Source of the DNA: Ligustrum vulgare | Lineage: Eukaryota > Streptophyta > Magnoliopsida > Lamiales > Oleaceae | DNA length: 64,000 nucleotides | Assembly (NCBI GenBank): GCA_963555705.1 | Contig: OY743187.1 | Coordinates: forward strand, 8,384,133 to 8,448,132 | Direction of reading: 5' to 3' | Shown here: piece after piece, positions 1 to 12,808 of the stretch | Numbering within the stretch: position 1 is the first letter of the stretch | How the letters are laid out: each line of letters starts with the position of its first letter | Notes under the pieces: generated by a model | Databases searched by the model: none | The model's input: the letters and a program-made list of their open reading frames with translations, nothing else | What the model was told of the DNA's origin: nothing | Program-made: the position numbers and the translations under genes

Positions 1-743
1 TAAGTTAAAATCAATTTTGCTTTTAATTACACATTTTATGAGATTCACAATTTTTATCAGATTTTAATTACACGTTTTATGAGATTCATAATTTTTCTTT
101 CACACGTTCTATCAATTTTTATCAAAATTTATTAAAAATTTAATTTTTATCTAGACCAAAAAGAGGCATAATATATATGTTTCTTTAAAAATTATACAAA
201 TAATTAATGTTAAAATTTGGATAAAGTGGACCTCGATGAACAAGCAATAATCGCTCATGTCGCTAAACCTTTTAAAATGGTGGTGCTTATTTCCCCAACT
301 TACAAGGAATTTTTACTTGAATGATGAATGATACGTGACGTTAGAAATGAATCGAAATAACAAGGGAAGAAATTTTCATGAACTTTAACGAGTTTTACCT
401 TATTCGTATTTCTAATAGAAGTTGTAATCACCATTCATGTATTTTGAAATAAAGATAAAGAAAATAATTTTGAAGAATCAGATTAGTGTCACATGATCAC
501 ATATGTTCAAATAAACGTTTTACATTGGTCAGGACACGAGCTTCACAATTTAAAAGGGGTTGAGGACGTGAGAAAAATAATTGGTAAGTTCGGGACATGA
601 ATGTCAAACTTATAAAAGACTAGGGACCCCTGATGTTATCTATCCTCGAGTAAAACAAATAATGTACCTTTTGTTTAACAAGGATGATGATTCATTCTGT
701 AATTATAGAGAGAGTGTGCTTTCTGTTTTTCTCTGCAGAATCA
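1..743. other. AT-rich 5' flank of the WIYLD gene
   Basis: No coding sequence is recognisable here. The stretch is AT-rich and presumably contains the promoter and 5' UTR of the gene starting at 744. Two near-copies of a short AT-rich phrase occur at about 30-90. No unambiguous TATA box can be assigned. Confidence 0.5.
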
Positions 744-3065
744 ATGGCGCGAAGAGGCAGAATACGAAAGGTTATTTTCTCATTTCTATGATATTTTTTG
801 GGCCCTTTGCCTCCTCTCGTTTTAATCCTTTTTATTGATTTTTTATTTTGATATTTAGCGGTTAACGAGAATGGATGCGGCTATAGACGCCATGACTCCA
901 TTTGGGTTCTCGGAAAAGCTTATAAGGAAGATAGCAAGAGAACTCCTCAAGGTACGAGTTAAAATTATTTGTACTTTTTTATTTTTCCTGTTAATTTTAT
1001 GGCATTTTTCTTCGAAACTGAGGAAAAGTAAGAGAATTATGTTTGTTTATTAAAAAAAAAGAAAAATGTGAGTTTTATTTGAATTGTTGAGTGTCAAATT
1101 TCTTGTAGATATACAGATTAGGGCTTCGTTTGGTTCGCGGATTTAATTTTTATTTTGTATTTTTCACAAATGAAGACGATAAGACTAAGAAAACAAATGA
1201 GATGGAGCTAACTTCTCGATTTTACTAAAATAAAATTACTTGAATATGAATCTAAATACATTGGGAGCACCGAGCACTGATGAATTAATGATACAGGAAA
1301 TAAAAGTATCAATTTGTTACATTACGTGGCTGTTTGATGCTAATGTACGTAGAGTAACTGTGATTCACAAAATGATTTTATACGATTAGTAATTTATATA
1401 ATTTTATTTATTTAACTAAGGAATATGGTGGAGATGAATCATGGTTTTTCATTGAGCAAGACTCATACGAGGTACTACGTGAGGCGCTTCTGCGTGATGT
1501 AGAAGAAGATGATCGGGAAAAAAGTGCGCAGGATGAAAATTACGCGAAGGTATCGATTAGTTGCACTTTCATATTTATTTGCCTAATTACGAATTCGCTT
1601 GGTCCATCAAACTTTCATGTTTGTTGATGGTGAGATCGAAATTTGAGTGATGTCAAGGAGAAAAAATCTCATAAATTCCTCCCAACATCTCTGTGATTTC
1701 TTGTGTACAACAGTACCTATATATATCTTTTTCTTGATTTTCACTTATCATCTAATTTAAATGTTGAAAGGAAATATTTATCCCACTTCTTCTTTTTACT
1801 TTGTTTACATCCACCTATATAGACAATATGAAGCCTTTATATAACTTGCATTTTGTAATTTCTTTTAGGGTGTGTTTGATTAACATGGAAAAGAATCCAT
1901 GTAAAATTTTCTCACCAAATATGTCAGAAAATATTTTACAAGCAAATAGGCTATGTTGTGTGATGTTTTCCAATCAAACATAAAAGCTAGAAATTGTTTT
2001 CCAGTCACTGAAGTATGAATCATCTATCTCTCCTTAGACCTGTCGCTATCATGTAGGATCTCACAGTGGAAGCAAAAATAGACGAAAATAAATTTGTTAG
2101 TTTTTCCTTAGGGCATGTTTGGTCAAGGATAAAGTTATCAATTTTTTCCTCAAATTCATTTCCAACCACACATTTATATAGGACCCACCACATTCAAATT
2201 CTTTTCCATTTTCTCCTAACATCAAACATGCACTTAGAACCTAATTGGTATAGGAGTTTTTGGATGAATTCTGGGTTTTTAGGAAAATGTGTGGTTTAGA
2301 AAACTTGTTATATTGTGTCAAAATGTCTATGGTTTGAAAGGACTACAATTTATAAGATCCATATTTTCATGCAACAGTTTTGTTGTTTACAGAACGATGC
2401 GAAGGACGAAACACCAGCTGGGGCTTGCGGTGTAGCTACAGACTCCGCACAAGATACTGAAATACCTGACTATATTCCAGTAGATGCTGTAGGGTCCTCT
2501 GTGGTACAACCTACATGCGCTGCAGGTGTCCCCGTTTCATCTAGGATTGAATCAGGTATCAAATACTATGTTTGCTTCCTAACCCGAATTATGTACAAGT
2601 GTTCTCTATCATTGATACACGCCCTGAGTATGCTGGGATATTCACTCATTTTTAGTGAAAGCATCACTAATTGAAACCAGACTTGCTTAAATGGCATTAG
2701 GATTTCGAAATATAGACCATTCCTGATCTTGGTAAAATATTCTTGTGCCAGCTGAAGAAATTGGAAAGAACTGGAAAGATATTGGTTTGGATCAGTGTGA
2801 TCTGGGGACTGAAAAGAGTTCAATCCCTTCTCCACCATTAATGATTCATTCCCCGACCCCAATCCCCAGGCGTCGTGGGCCATGCTATGGTTGGCTTGAA
2901 AGTGATGACGAAGATGACCCCAATGATATCATCTCTTTCCCCGTGCAAGTAGAATCAACACCAACAGCACTGCATCCTGCCATCGCGGAAAACCTTTCTC
3001 GTGTTGGGACTAATTCGAAGGCCAAGCGCAGGTCAAGATGGGACGTGAAACCTGATGATCCCTAA
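744..3065 (+). CDS. WIYLD-domain protein (5 exons)
   Basis: Spliced model with GT-AG introns: 744-770, 859-951, 1421-1549, 2393-2555 and 2752-3065, giving about 241 residues. The phases agree at every junction. Exons 2 and 3 encode the WIYLD domain (about residues 13-68): MDAAIDAMTPFGFS, then RELLK, then EYGGDESWFFIEQDSYEVL. In plants this domain is found at the N terminus of SUVR-type SET methyltransferases, where it binds ubiquitin, and also in small proteins without a SET domain. Here there is no SET domain. The acidic, low-complexity middle leads to a C terminus ending in a basic KAKRRSRWDVKP segment that looks nuclear. The start was chosen because MARRGRIRK runs directly into the domain in frame. 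A nuclear ubiquitin- or chromatin-related role is inference. Confidence 0.85.
1867..1984. mobile_element. MITE in intron 3 of the WIYLD gene
   Basis: The ends are imperfect inverted repeats: AGGGTGTGTTTGATT on the left and AATCAAACATAAAA on the right. The interior is AT-rich and non-coding. A relative with the same end type lies at 55886-56103. Confidence 0.5.
2109..2238. mobile_element. Second MITE-like insertion in intron 3
   Basis: Starts TAGGGCATGTTTGGTC and closes with a CAAACATGCACTTA-type end, the GGGC-TGTTTGG terminal signature that recurs across the window. It lies wholly within intron 3 (1550-2392), next to the MITE at 1867. Confidence 0.45.
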
Positions 3066-4527
3066 ACGATTTTGCTATTTCACATGGTTGTATATGTGCT
3101 TTCATGTAGATACCGTTATAACTCTTTCATGGCAAACTTGATCTGCTTCAGAGACCCGTTTTCTCTCTCTACCCTGGCAGTACAAGTAATTTTTTGTAGA
3201 TATTGACCAACTTTTGAAATACTGCAATTGGGGTTGCTAATCTTAATTTTTGCTTATTTACATCCTTGTTGAAATTCTTCTCTTACTAATTATTTTTTAA
3301 TTAGTTACTTTACTGGTTAAATTATGCATATGTTTTACAATCATTATTTTTAACTCATTTTGATGTAGTACTCGATTTTAACATCATATTTTAACAATAA
3401 AATGTTATGTACGTAAATCAATTTCCTCCCCTCATTTTCAACCGTATAATCAATCCCCTATAAAATATAATTTTTGGCCAAATAATGACTGTCAAAAAGA
3501 GGCTAAATTAGACATGTGCAATAAAAAGTGGTCGATCAAGTTTCTGTAAGTGATGTAAATTGGGGACTAATGCTACTGAAAAATTATTAAATGAACAAAT
3601 CAGATTTTAATAACTAATAATAAATTTTATTTATCTGATCATTTACAATCGTGTTGATTGATTCAGAGCTATTTTCAATAGTTTTGGTGGTGTTATCAAA
3701 AATCGCACTGATCCAATGGGATAATCAGAAAATAAAAATTTTGATCAAAGACGGATTTGGGCATGATGCGAAAGATCGGTTGGAAAACTACATTTTTATT
3801 TTTTTGACAAGTTCCTATATACAAGCTACAAACCCATCCAAATTTTCCGAGAAGGATTGAACCCAAGACTTCAATCTTGACAAGGGGTGTTCTTCCACTT
3901 GAATAGAACCCATGTTCTCATGTTGGAAAACTACTTGTTCAATCGAGAATGGGAGAAAATAAATTGGTCATGAGGAAATTCAGGTGGCCCCGCAATAATT
4001 TTGTCTGTCACGGCCGCATAGTTGGAACGATCATTGTCAAGCATCATTTGACAACAAAAATACGCAAAACCAAACACCTGGACGCTTCGATAAAAAAAAA
4101 TACTTAGAGGTTTTTTTTTTTTTTTAAATAGTAAATAAGTTTTTTTTTTTTTTATTAGAACAAGAAGAAAAAAAAAAAGGAGGCATATAGCTAACCTCCA
4201 ATAAATGATAGATCCACAAATAGTCAAATTCTAAATTACGAATTCAATCGACACTTCATACATAGAAAACTTACACCCATGGGACAAGACCAGTTCAATA
4301 ATTTGTTTATAAAACAAGTGCATGAACAACATATTTTTTAAATTACTTTTAATTATATACATTTTTAAATCATTTTTTAACCACATATATTATCTCAAAC
4401 ACAACAAATTGTTTGTTTATAAAAAAAAATCTTTATCAGACATATGCACATAGCATCATGATTACACAAGATATGAAGCAAATGACCAGCATCTGTTTGA
4501 CAAACTTATTTAAAAATATGTTTTTTT
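3066..4527. other. Intergenic, no gene seen
   Basis: 3' flank of the WIYLD gene followed by AT-rich DNA. Homopolymer tracts lie at about 4088-4180. No ORF with family resemblance and no structural RNA was found. Confidence 0.5.
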
Positions 4528-5232
4528 AGGAGTAGGCGTGGGTCGGATTGGATCCCAACTCGACTTAATTAATTTCGTAAAAAAATAAATCCAACTCAAC
4601 CCAACCCAACTTTCGGTCGAATTGGGTTAAGTTGGGTTCGCAATTTGGGCTTTGGCCCTTTTATTTACTGGCCCAATTAGCCCTTGTTTGACCCTCATTA
4701 TTTCCTCAAATAATGTGGTTTTAAATAGTGTTTATAGAGAATGTGCAAAAAAATGTTTGAAAAGTAAAAAAAAAAATGATGGATTTGATCAAGATGGATG
4801 ATTGAGATTGATTGTTGAATAAATTTAATTTTCAAATAATGGGACCAAACGAAGACTACGTAATTAAATAAATAAAAAAAAGAAACGGAGAAATGAGGCT
4901 CATGTTTGTGTAATTGTGTATTTGTGTCGCTGAATTTCAAATTTTCAATGCCAGCAAAACGTAGGGTTTATTTTTGGATTGGGTTTGGATTGGTAGGAAT
5001 AATAGGGAAGGATTTGAGAATTGGACTTGGGTTTTTGAAATTTAAATAAATTGACCAAAATTTCTTATTTTTTTATTGGGTTGGGTTGGGTCGGGTTTGT
5101 GACCCAACCCGAGCCGACCAAAAAAAAAAAATTGAATATAATCCGAACCAACCCATTTTTCATAAAAAATCGACCCAAACCAATCGGGTTGGATCGGGTC
5201 AGGCGGTTTCGGTTGAATAATGCCCATCCTTA
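4528..5232. mobile_element. hAT-like non-autonomous element
   Basis: The left end (AGGAGTAGGCGTGGGTCGG) and the reverse complement of the right end (TAAGGATGGGCATTATTC) resemble the GGRNTGGGC-type hAT termini. Flanking 8-mers GTTTTTTT (4520-4527) and GTTGTTTT (5233-5240) could be a decayed target duplication. Both subterminal regions are rich in GGGTTGGGT and its complement. A further AGCCCTTGTTTG...CCAAACGAAG end pair at 4678-4858 may be another MITE inside it. No transposase is present. Confidence 0.4.
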
Positions 5233-6421
5233 GTTGTTTTTATAATACAACTAGTTTCACTACACCTGTGCGATGCACGGATATATTCCAATGACAATTA
5301 ATATCGTTTTAGTATGTAGTAATGGCTTAAAAATAAGTATTTAATAACAGAAGCAAGTGCAAATTGACGAACAAAAAAGTGAAAAAGTAATGATGCAAGC
5401 ACATATTTAAATAGTAAATATCATTCTTAAAGTAATGTTGCTTTGGTTTTCCGTGTTATGCGGTCAATGTCATCAACAATCTCCTTTCATACAGCCTCTG
5501 CACAACCTAAGAAATACCTAGTGATAATATATGATTCAATACATTACCAACATATCAATGCAATAAGATTATTAAGCCCGTGTTTGGTTTGGACTTAGTG
5601 ACTTTATTATTATTTATTTCAGTTTTACTATTAGAATTAAAATTACTTTCCTAAAAAATTATGCATTCATCGTTGAAGAAAGTTTTCGAGTGTTTAAGGT
5701 TAACACAGCTCAAAAAAGGATTGATTGTTCCTACAATTGAAGAACTCTCTTTTAATTTTAAATATTTTGTTAGAATGTATGGGTTTGAGAAAAGCTAATA
5801 GGTCTAATCATTAAAATGTACAGAAAATTCTCATTGGAAACCTTGTGTTACCAATATTTCATCCATCCTTTAAGAAAAGGTACCATGGTCCATGCATGCA
5901 AACTTATTTTAAGTTATATGCCTTCTTTTCTCAGATCCAATATTCAAGAGTTGCAGTACAAAATGGAAACAATAAAAAGAAAAAGATTAATAAATAAATA
6001 AATCTCTATACGTTGGGATACTCTATCTAGAGTTACATCAAGATATAGAGTAAAATACTCCACATACATCTACAACTTTCTTAATGAAGCTGTTTGCAAC
6101 AACAAGTAATTTGTGACCATTGAAATGGATACAACCATAAGAAAAATGGGTACAAGATTAGCATTGAGTGAATTAAAGACATTTTTTGAGACCTAGAGAA
6201 GGAAAAACTTCGAACATCAACTTAAAAGATTACAATAAGAACTCATTTACACAATGATGAAATTCTATTTAAAAGGAGATGTATTGAATATAAACACGCG
6301 ATAACACAAGAAAAATGAATATAACACTGTAGAAGACTAAAATATATATAATAAGTGTGTTACATCCCTAACAACTCAAGTGTTTAGATGGGGCGGCTCA
6401 GCATAATAGGCGAGTAGAAGG

Positions 6422-6879
6422 TGTTAGAAAATTTTATTACAGATAATAATTTATCTATAATCTGAATAATCATCATGTTGAAATTATCAAGAATTAAATA
6501 ACTTAAGCGGAAGCGTACCTTAATCAAACGTGATTCACGATAAACAATTCGGTTGGTTGGATCTTCTAAATCCATACGTAGTCCTTTATTTTCTTTCTGA
6601 TGATGGGATGTCAGACAAGATGAACAGTACGTAGGATTCAGGGACCATAACCGACTTTATATACTGTATTGCCAGTTAACCTAATCCGGCCCATCATGAA
6701 TTAGGTAATGGCCTGGTATCTACACATAAAAGCCCATACATTTAATTAGATGCATTAAAGCCCGATATTTATTAAATCCTTATTAGATCACTTTAATTGG
6801 GCTCAACCAAATTGATAGCCTTTTATTCAATACACAATAATTCACATATAAGCCCACATGATTGATTAAAATCCTTACA
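6422..6879 (-). repeat. copia 3' LTR
   Basis: 458 bp, TGTTAGAAAA...CCTTACA. Read base by base against 12346-12803, the only difference I find is the C/T in AAAAGCCCATA versus AAAAGCTCATA. Confidence 0.93.
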
Positions 6880-7179
6880 ATCTCCCACTTGGGCTATATG
6901 TGTAACCTTACAATTGTGTATCAATCATAACCTTATGAGTACTCAAAATTTTGCTATCATTACTGAATGCATCCCCAAACAATCCGGTCCATCAATTATA
7001 TCAACATAGGATCAAAGCGGCTTTCGCTACATTAATCGTAACTAAACCTTCAATGGTCACGTATATCGACATAACTGAATGACATGGATCAAGTATGGAT
7101 GTGTAGCATGGAAATTACATGTAATGTGATCTTCAACATGCCTATTCCCAACTGGTCCAACTTTAGTGAGATCATCCTT

Positions 7180-10060
7180 AAACAAGTTCAGAGATAATAA
7201 ACCTGAAACATTACAGCTGTAAACAACTTTAACTTTAAACTGTATCCAAAAGGACAGTAAATGTGTCTAATGCACCCAAAATACAAACTCCCACTGAAAC
7301 CGAATATCCTTAAGAAATACAACACCCATATGAGTAATGTACTCATGAAAGACCTTATGTTGTAATACTTTAGTAAGCGGATCCGCAATTATGGAGTTTG
7401 TCCCAATGTGCTCTTATTGACACGTGTCCACTCTGAACTGTATCCTTCACAACCAGGAACTTATGTCAATGTATTTTGACTTAGTTGAGCTCCTGTTGTT
7501 ACTGGAATATAAATCTGCTGAGTTATTGTCACAATATAACTTTAGTGGTCTTTCTATACCGTACAGAATATGCAGCCCAGTGACAAAATTTCGCAGCTAT
7601 ATTCCATAATTAGATGCCCCCAAAATTGCTACAACTGTGTTGCCAAGTGAAAGAAGCTAAAGTGTCTGTTAAGCACTCCATCCGGAAATAGCTCCTCCAA
7701 CCAGCAGATAAATGTAGCCTTATGTGGATCTTTTACTTTCTTGGCATCTTGTAAAAATCGGAATCATAATACCATATGATCTCCAACTGATCCGATTTTC
7801 TATATGTGAGTATGTAATCTTTTGTTCTCTTTAAATACTTTATAACCCATGTTTGGCTGCTTTCCAAATGATCCATCCCAGGGTTACTTAAATATCTCCT
7901 TAGTATCTCAATAATGTATGCAATATCCGAACGCATACAAATTTGAGCATACATCAGACTTTCTATAGCTTAACTATATGTGATCCTCTGCATTTCTTTA
8001 ACTTCAAGATAACTTTTCGGGCATTAGTCGAGACTAAATTTGTCTCCCTTAGCGATAGGGCTGTCCCCTGATTTACTGTCTTGCATGCCAAACCTCTTAA
8101 GTACTTTATCGATATAGCCCTTTTGTGACAATTCAAGAATACCCCGAGAACAATCCCGGTGTATCTGAATTCCTAATACAAAAGAGACGTCACCAAGATT
8201 TTTAATCTCAAAATTCCTTGACAAAAATCTCATAATTTTATGTAACATACCTATATCATTAGTGGCAAGCAATAATTAACATATAAAACCAGGACAATAT
8301 ACTTACTCCCACTGAACTTGTAATACATACAATTATCAACAACATTAATCTCAAAACCAAATGAGATAATTGTTTGATGAGATTTGTATTACCCTTAACG
8401 GGAAGCTGGCTTGAGTACACAATGAATTTCTTTAATTTGCAAACCATTTCATCAATGTCTCCATTGAGAAACGTCGTCTTTACATCCATTTGATGTAACT
8501 CGAGGTCAAAAGTGCAACAACCTAACTTTCCTGAAAGAGTCTTTCGTAGAAACCAAAGGGAAAGTCTCTTTATAATCAATGCCATCATTCTATGTAAAGC
8601 CCTTAGATACAAGACGAACTTTATATCTTTCCACATTACCTTTCGAATCCCCTTTGGTTTAAAAATCCATTTAAGACCAATGGGCTTCGCACCTTCTGGT
8701 AATGGGGCAAGATCCCAAACTTTATTGTCTTGCATATGCTTATACTCCTTATTTATGACATCAATCCACTTTTGAGAGTTAGAACCCTGCACGGCTTGAT
8801 GGAATTGATTGGACCATCTTCCACCATTCCATTATTTTCCTTATGTTCTTGGAGAAATGCTATTTAATTATCCGGAATAGCATTTTTCCCTTTCTCTCGT
8901 GGATCTCCTTAATGACTTTAATTATTGAGGTTGTTGAGTTTGTACTTCTGAAATTTACCTTATTTTGGATGGGAGGTTCTTCAACATTGTCTAATTGAGG
9001 TTCCGAATATGCTTCTTGATCAATGACATGCATAGAAACTTGCACATTGTCAAAAGCAATAGTAAGAATCGAAACCGATCCTTCCTCAACTTCTTCCTTT
9101 AAAGACAATATATTAACCTTATTTCTCCCCCCAAACTCAACATCCTCAAAAAATGTTGCATTTCCCGTTTCAAAATTTGACTTAAGTGTGGGATCATAAA
9201 ATTATTAGCCCCTCGATCGCTCAGAATAACCAATAAAGCAGCTGCTAACTGTTTTGGAGTCCAATTTCTATATGTGGCCTATAAAGCCTAGCCTTAGCTG
9301 GACATCCCCAAATGTAGAAATGCTTTGGACTAAGCTTTAAGCCTGTCAAAAGCTCATAAAAGGTTTTAGCAGCAGATTTAGTTGGTAATATGTACGATCT
9401 TTCTTTAAATGTCCAGATTTCTGACAAAAGAAACAACCCTTAATGTGTTTATGTGGTTTCTCTTGTTCTGAACCCTTAACAACTTTATTTTCTTTATTTC
9501 TTTTATTGCCCTTATCTTTAGAGGTGTTTGCCAAGTGAACACTTTCAGTTCTGTCCTACTTCAACTTTTCTTCCTCTTGCACACAAAATAGAATGAACTC
9601 ATTTAGAGTTCATTTCTCCCCTTTAACAGTTATAATTGACCTTAAATTAACTGTATTGTGCAGGAAGTAATATCAATACCAAATGCACGAGCAAGTCATT
9701 AGACAAGTCGAGTTTTAGTTCCTTAAGTTTTGAAGCAGTGTGAGACATCTATATGATGTACTCCCTTATTTTCCCATTGCCTTTATACTTTATTGAAATC
9801 AAGCTTTGCATAAGCGTACTTGTTTCAGCCTTATCGTTTTTCAAAAAAACATTTCTTAATTTCGGCAAGGAATTCATTGGCATCATTTACCTCCTTAGAT
9901 ACTATGCCACTAAAGGCTTCCGGAATGCCGCACTTAATGATCATGTGGCTCACGTAATTTAAGCAATCCCACTTCTCAAAGTTCCTCATTTGATTAGATG
10001 AACTTTCATCCGTAAGAGGAGTAGGTTACTCAATCCTTAGTACAGGGTCTAGATCGATGC
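7180..10060 (-). pseudogene. copia gag-pol remnant
   Basis: Read right to left, several frames with stops and frameshifts give: a gag UBN2-type domain (about 10060-9560); a CCHC zinc knuckle (CFFCQKSGHLKKDR, about 9440-9400); a short post-integrase segment with FYIWGCPAKARLY (about 9300-9350); reverse transcriptase with KVWDLAPLPEGAKPIGLKWI and ELHQMDVKTTFLNGDIDE (8792-8259) and FVLGIQIHRDCSRGI (about 8190); and degenerate RNase H (7954-7180). Protease and the integrase core are missing between the zinc knuckle and the WGCPA segment, so the copy cannot move by itself. Family: Pseudoviridae-type plant copia. Confidence 0.85.
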
Positions 10061-10318
10061 AGCCAACGAAAAGTTAATGTTCTTGTTTTGATCCTTGAAG
10101 TTTATTCCATAAATACAGGGATTAAATTTGAGCTTGTAGATTTACTACTAGCAGAATTTGAAACCGAATAGAGAACACTTAAATAAAATTGCTCACATAA
10201 ATACCTTATTATGCAAATCATACTTTCAAATAATGGTAGGGCCCATCACAAGATACCTAGCACAACATCAATATTTAGTCTTTGGACAGAAATATTGACT
10301 TGTAAGTGGTACTCTTGG

Positions 10319-10730
10319 TGTAGTAATCAAACACTGACAGTAAGACATGTCAACCAACAAACCTTTCTTTGGACCGATTTATTGATCACACGTAAAACCA
10401 AATAACCGTCACGTATTTATCACCACAAGTTCATGTGAAATTCGGGCCAAATATTGACCTTCCTTTGGGCCGATCAATATCCGCATGAAATGACACACAA
10501 ACACCTAATTTTCCCTTAGTGCAGTGATCAAACACTGGCAATAAGACATGTTAACCAATAAACCAATAAACCTTTCTTTGGATCGATTTATTGGTCACAC
10601 GTTAAACCAAATAATTGCCACGTGTTTATCACAACAGGTGCATGTGAAATTCGAGCCAAATATTGACCTTCCTTTGGGCCGATCAATATTCGCAATGAAT
10701 AACACACACAAATACCTTCTAATATTCAAA
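10319..10730. repeat. Two-copy direct repeat of about 205 bp in the copia leader
   Basis: Copy 1 (about 10319-10518) and copy 2 (about 10519-10730) share blocks such as ATCAAACACTG, AAACCTTTCTTTGGA and GACCTTCCTTTGGGCCGATC in the same order with scattered substitutions. Confidence 0.75.
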
Positions 10731-10899
10731 GTTAATTAATATCCACAAGAGAGGTTGCTTTGGCAACATGTTGCTTCAACTAACTTACTTTTGAATATTA
10801 TATCTCTTAAAAGATTCCGATGTACCAAGATTTGAAACTGAAATTCATTGATTTGCATATATATTTGACTTTAGGGTTTGAATTATAGAATTCAAAACA

Positions 10900-11530
10900 T
10901 TAGAATAAAGCAATCCTTAAGTTAGGAGAGTCAATTGCAATATTCTTAAACTTTAGGTGGCCAATTTTGTAAAATTTTAAGCTTGAAAGACTTAAATTAT
11001 AATTTTCCCAAAATTTTATTGGCCAATTTTGAGAAATTCCAAACTTTAGGTCCCAATTTGAAACAAAACCAAACTTTAGAGGTCCAAAATATGAAAATTT
11101 CAATCTTTAAAAGTTGATTTTGAAAATTTTCAAACTTTAGTAGCCAATTTAGCAAATTCCCAAACTTTAGGGACTTAATTTAAAAAAAAATTCAAACTTT
11201 AAGGACCAATTTTGAAAATTTCCAAACTTTAGTGACTGAATTAGAAAATTTTCAAACTTTAAGGGACCAAATTAGAGAATTTTCAAGCTTTAGGTACTTT
11301 ATTAGAAAATTCTCAAACTTTAGGGACTGAAAATGAAAATTTTCTAACCTTAAGGGACCAATTTTGAAAATTCTCAAACTTTAGGGGCTGAATTATAAAA
11401 TTTTAAAACTTTAGAGGCCCAACTTTAATAATTTATAACCTTAGGGGCTGAAGTTATAAAATCCAGAATTTTAAGGGCCAATTTAAATAATCTTATAACT
11501 TTAAGGGCTCAACTTTAATTTCTTAATAAA
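10900..11530. repeat. Degenerate 30-35 bp tandem array in the copia leader
   Basis: About 18 imperfect units of the form CAAACTTTAGGGACTGAATT followed by an AAAATT-rich spacer run from about 10915 to 11520. Units differ mainly in the words after TTTAGGG. No protein-coding meaning is apparent. Confidence 0.85.
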
Positions 11531-11579
11531 GAGGGAGGACCTCAGTTGCAAATCACAGAAAATACCCAAAATTGCAAAA

Positions 11580-11850
11580 TAGCCCCTGAAGACTTCAAAT
11601 TTCCGCACCCAGGCCCCTGCCCCAAAAAACGCGACGTCTAGGGTTTCTATAACCCTAGTCGCAGCCGCAGCCCTCGCGCAGCCATTCCCCAACGTTGCGA
11701 CCTGCAGCGCCCTCCACGGCGTTCCACACCCATGCCGGCGGTGGCTAAATCCAACACCACCCCGCCCGGCGACGCCGCACTCCACCGCGCGCAACGCGCA
11801 GTGCGCGACTTCCCCATCTCCGACCAGATTCAAGTTCAATATACACATGG
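11580..11850. other. GC-rich island within the copia leader
   Basis: A sharply GC- and CpG-rich stretch (for example GCAGCCGCAGCCCTCGCGC) in an otherwise AT-rich element. Read-through on the minus strand is open for 117 codons (11854-11501), but I recognise no domain. It could be captured host DNA or a family-specific leader segment. Confidence 0.5.
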
Positions 11851-12345
11851 TCAACAGATTTCATTACTCCACAACCCGATTCCGACCAACCACTCAGGAT
11901 CCAAAACTTAATATTCAACAGAAATCCAACCTTAATTTCGAAAACTTAATATCCCTTAATCAAGAATCTGAATTCAAAACTCAGCAACAAACTCAAACCC
12001 AAATCATACAAATACAGAAAATTAAAAATTAAACAGAATTAAACAGCGGGAGGTTAAGGAAAATAAACCCTTGCGGAAGATTTGAGAAAGAGGATTTGGC
12101 TGCGATGAGTTCAATTGAAGCCATTATTCCAAAACCCATATTTCCAAATTTTTGATCCTTCAGTGTATCATTGTATCTATATATTTCGAAACTTTGAATT
12201 TTGAAATCAAGCTCTGTATGTTTAATTCTCAATTCTGAATCCACAGTAGTGCGTATGTATATTTGAAATCAGAGACTTAGGTTTTACATATACACGTACA
12301 AAAATTGATCTGATAATTCAACACGATATTGGCTCTGATACCACT

Positions 12346-12803
12346 TGTTAGAAAATTTTATTACAGATAATAATTTATCTATAATCTGAATAATCATCAT
12401 GTTGAAATTATCAAGAATTAAATAACTTAAGCGGAAGCGTACCTTAATCAAACGTGATTCACGATAAACAATTCGGTTGGTTGGATCTTCTAAATCCATA
12501 CGTAGTCCTTTATTTTCTTTCTGATGATGGGATGTCAGACAAGATGAACAGTACGTAGGATTCAGGGACCATAACCGACTTTATATACTGTATTGCCAGT
12601 TAACCTAATCCGGCCCATCATGAATTAGGTAATGGCCTGGTATCTACACATAAAAGCTCATACATTTAATTAGATGCATTAAAGCCCGATATTTATTAAA
12701 TCCTTATTAGATCACTTTAATTGGGCTCAACCAAATTGATAGCCTTTTATTCAATACACAATAATTCACATATAAGCCCACATGATTGATTAAAATCCTT
12801 ACA
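12346..12803 (-). repeat. copia 5' LTR
   Basis: 458 bp, followed on its coding side by a two-base gap and the tRNA-iMet primer-binding site. The GAAGG target duplication lies immediately to the right. Confidence 0.93.
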
Positions 12804-12808
12804 GAAGG

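Larger units (their letters stand above)
6422..12803 (-). mobile_element. Complete Ty1/copia LTR retrotransposon (non-autonomous)
   Basis: LTRs of 458 bp (6422-6879 and 12346-12803) begin TG and end CA, and the element is flanked by the 5-bp duplication GAAGG (6417-6421 and 12804-12808). Coding is on the minus strand, so the 5' LTR is the right one. Adjacent to it is the tRNA-iMet primer site (complement GGCTCTGATACCA, 12331-12343). A polypurine tract adjoins the left LTR (complement of ATCTCCCACTTGGGC, from 6880). The 5.5-kb interior holds degenerate gag/pol and a long repeat-rich leader. The element inserted into the Helitron 5251-14019. Confidence 0.93.

Noticed and set aside
581..838. Open frame MVSSGHECQTYKR... 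on the plus strand
   Set aside because: No domain and out of frame with the true first exon (744-770) of the WIYLD gene, which it overlaps.
5458..6020. Possible coding in AT-rich DNA of the Helitron
   Set aside because: Open frames are short and of intergenic composition, without family resemblance.
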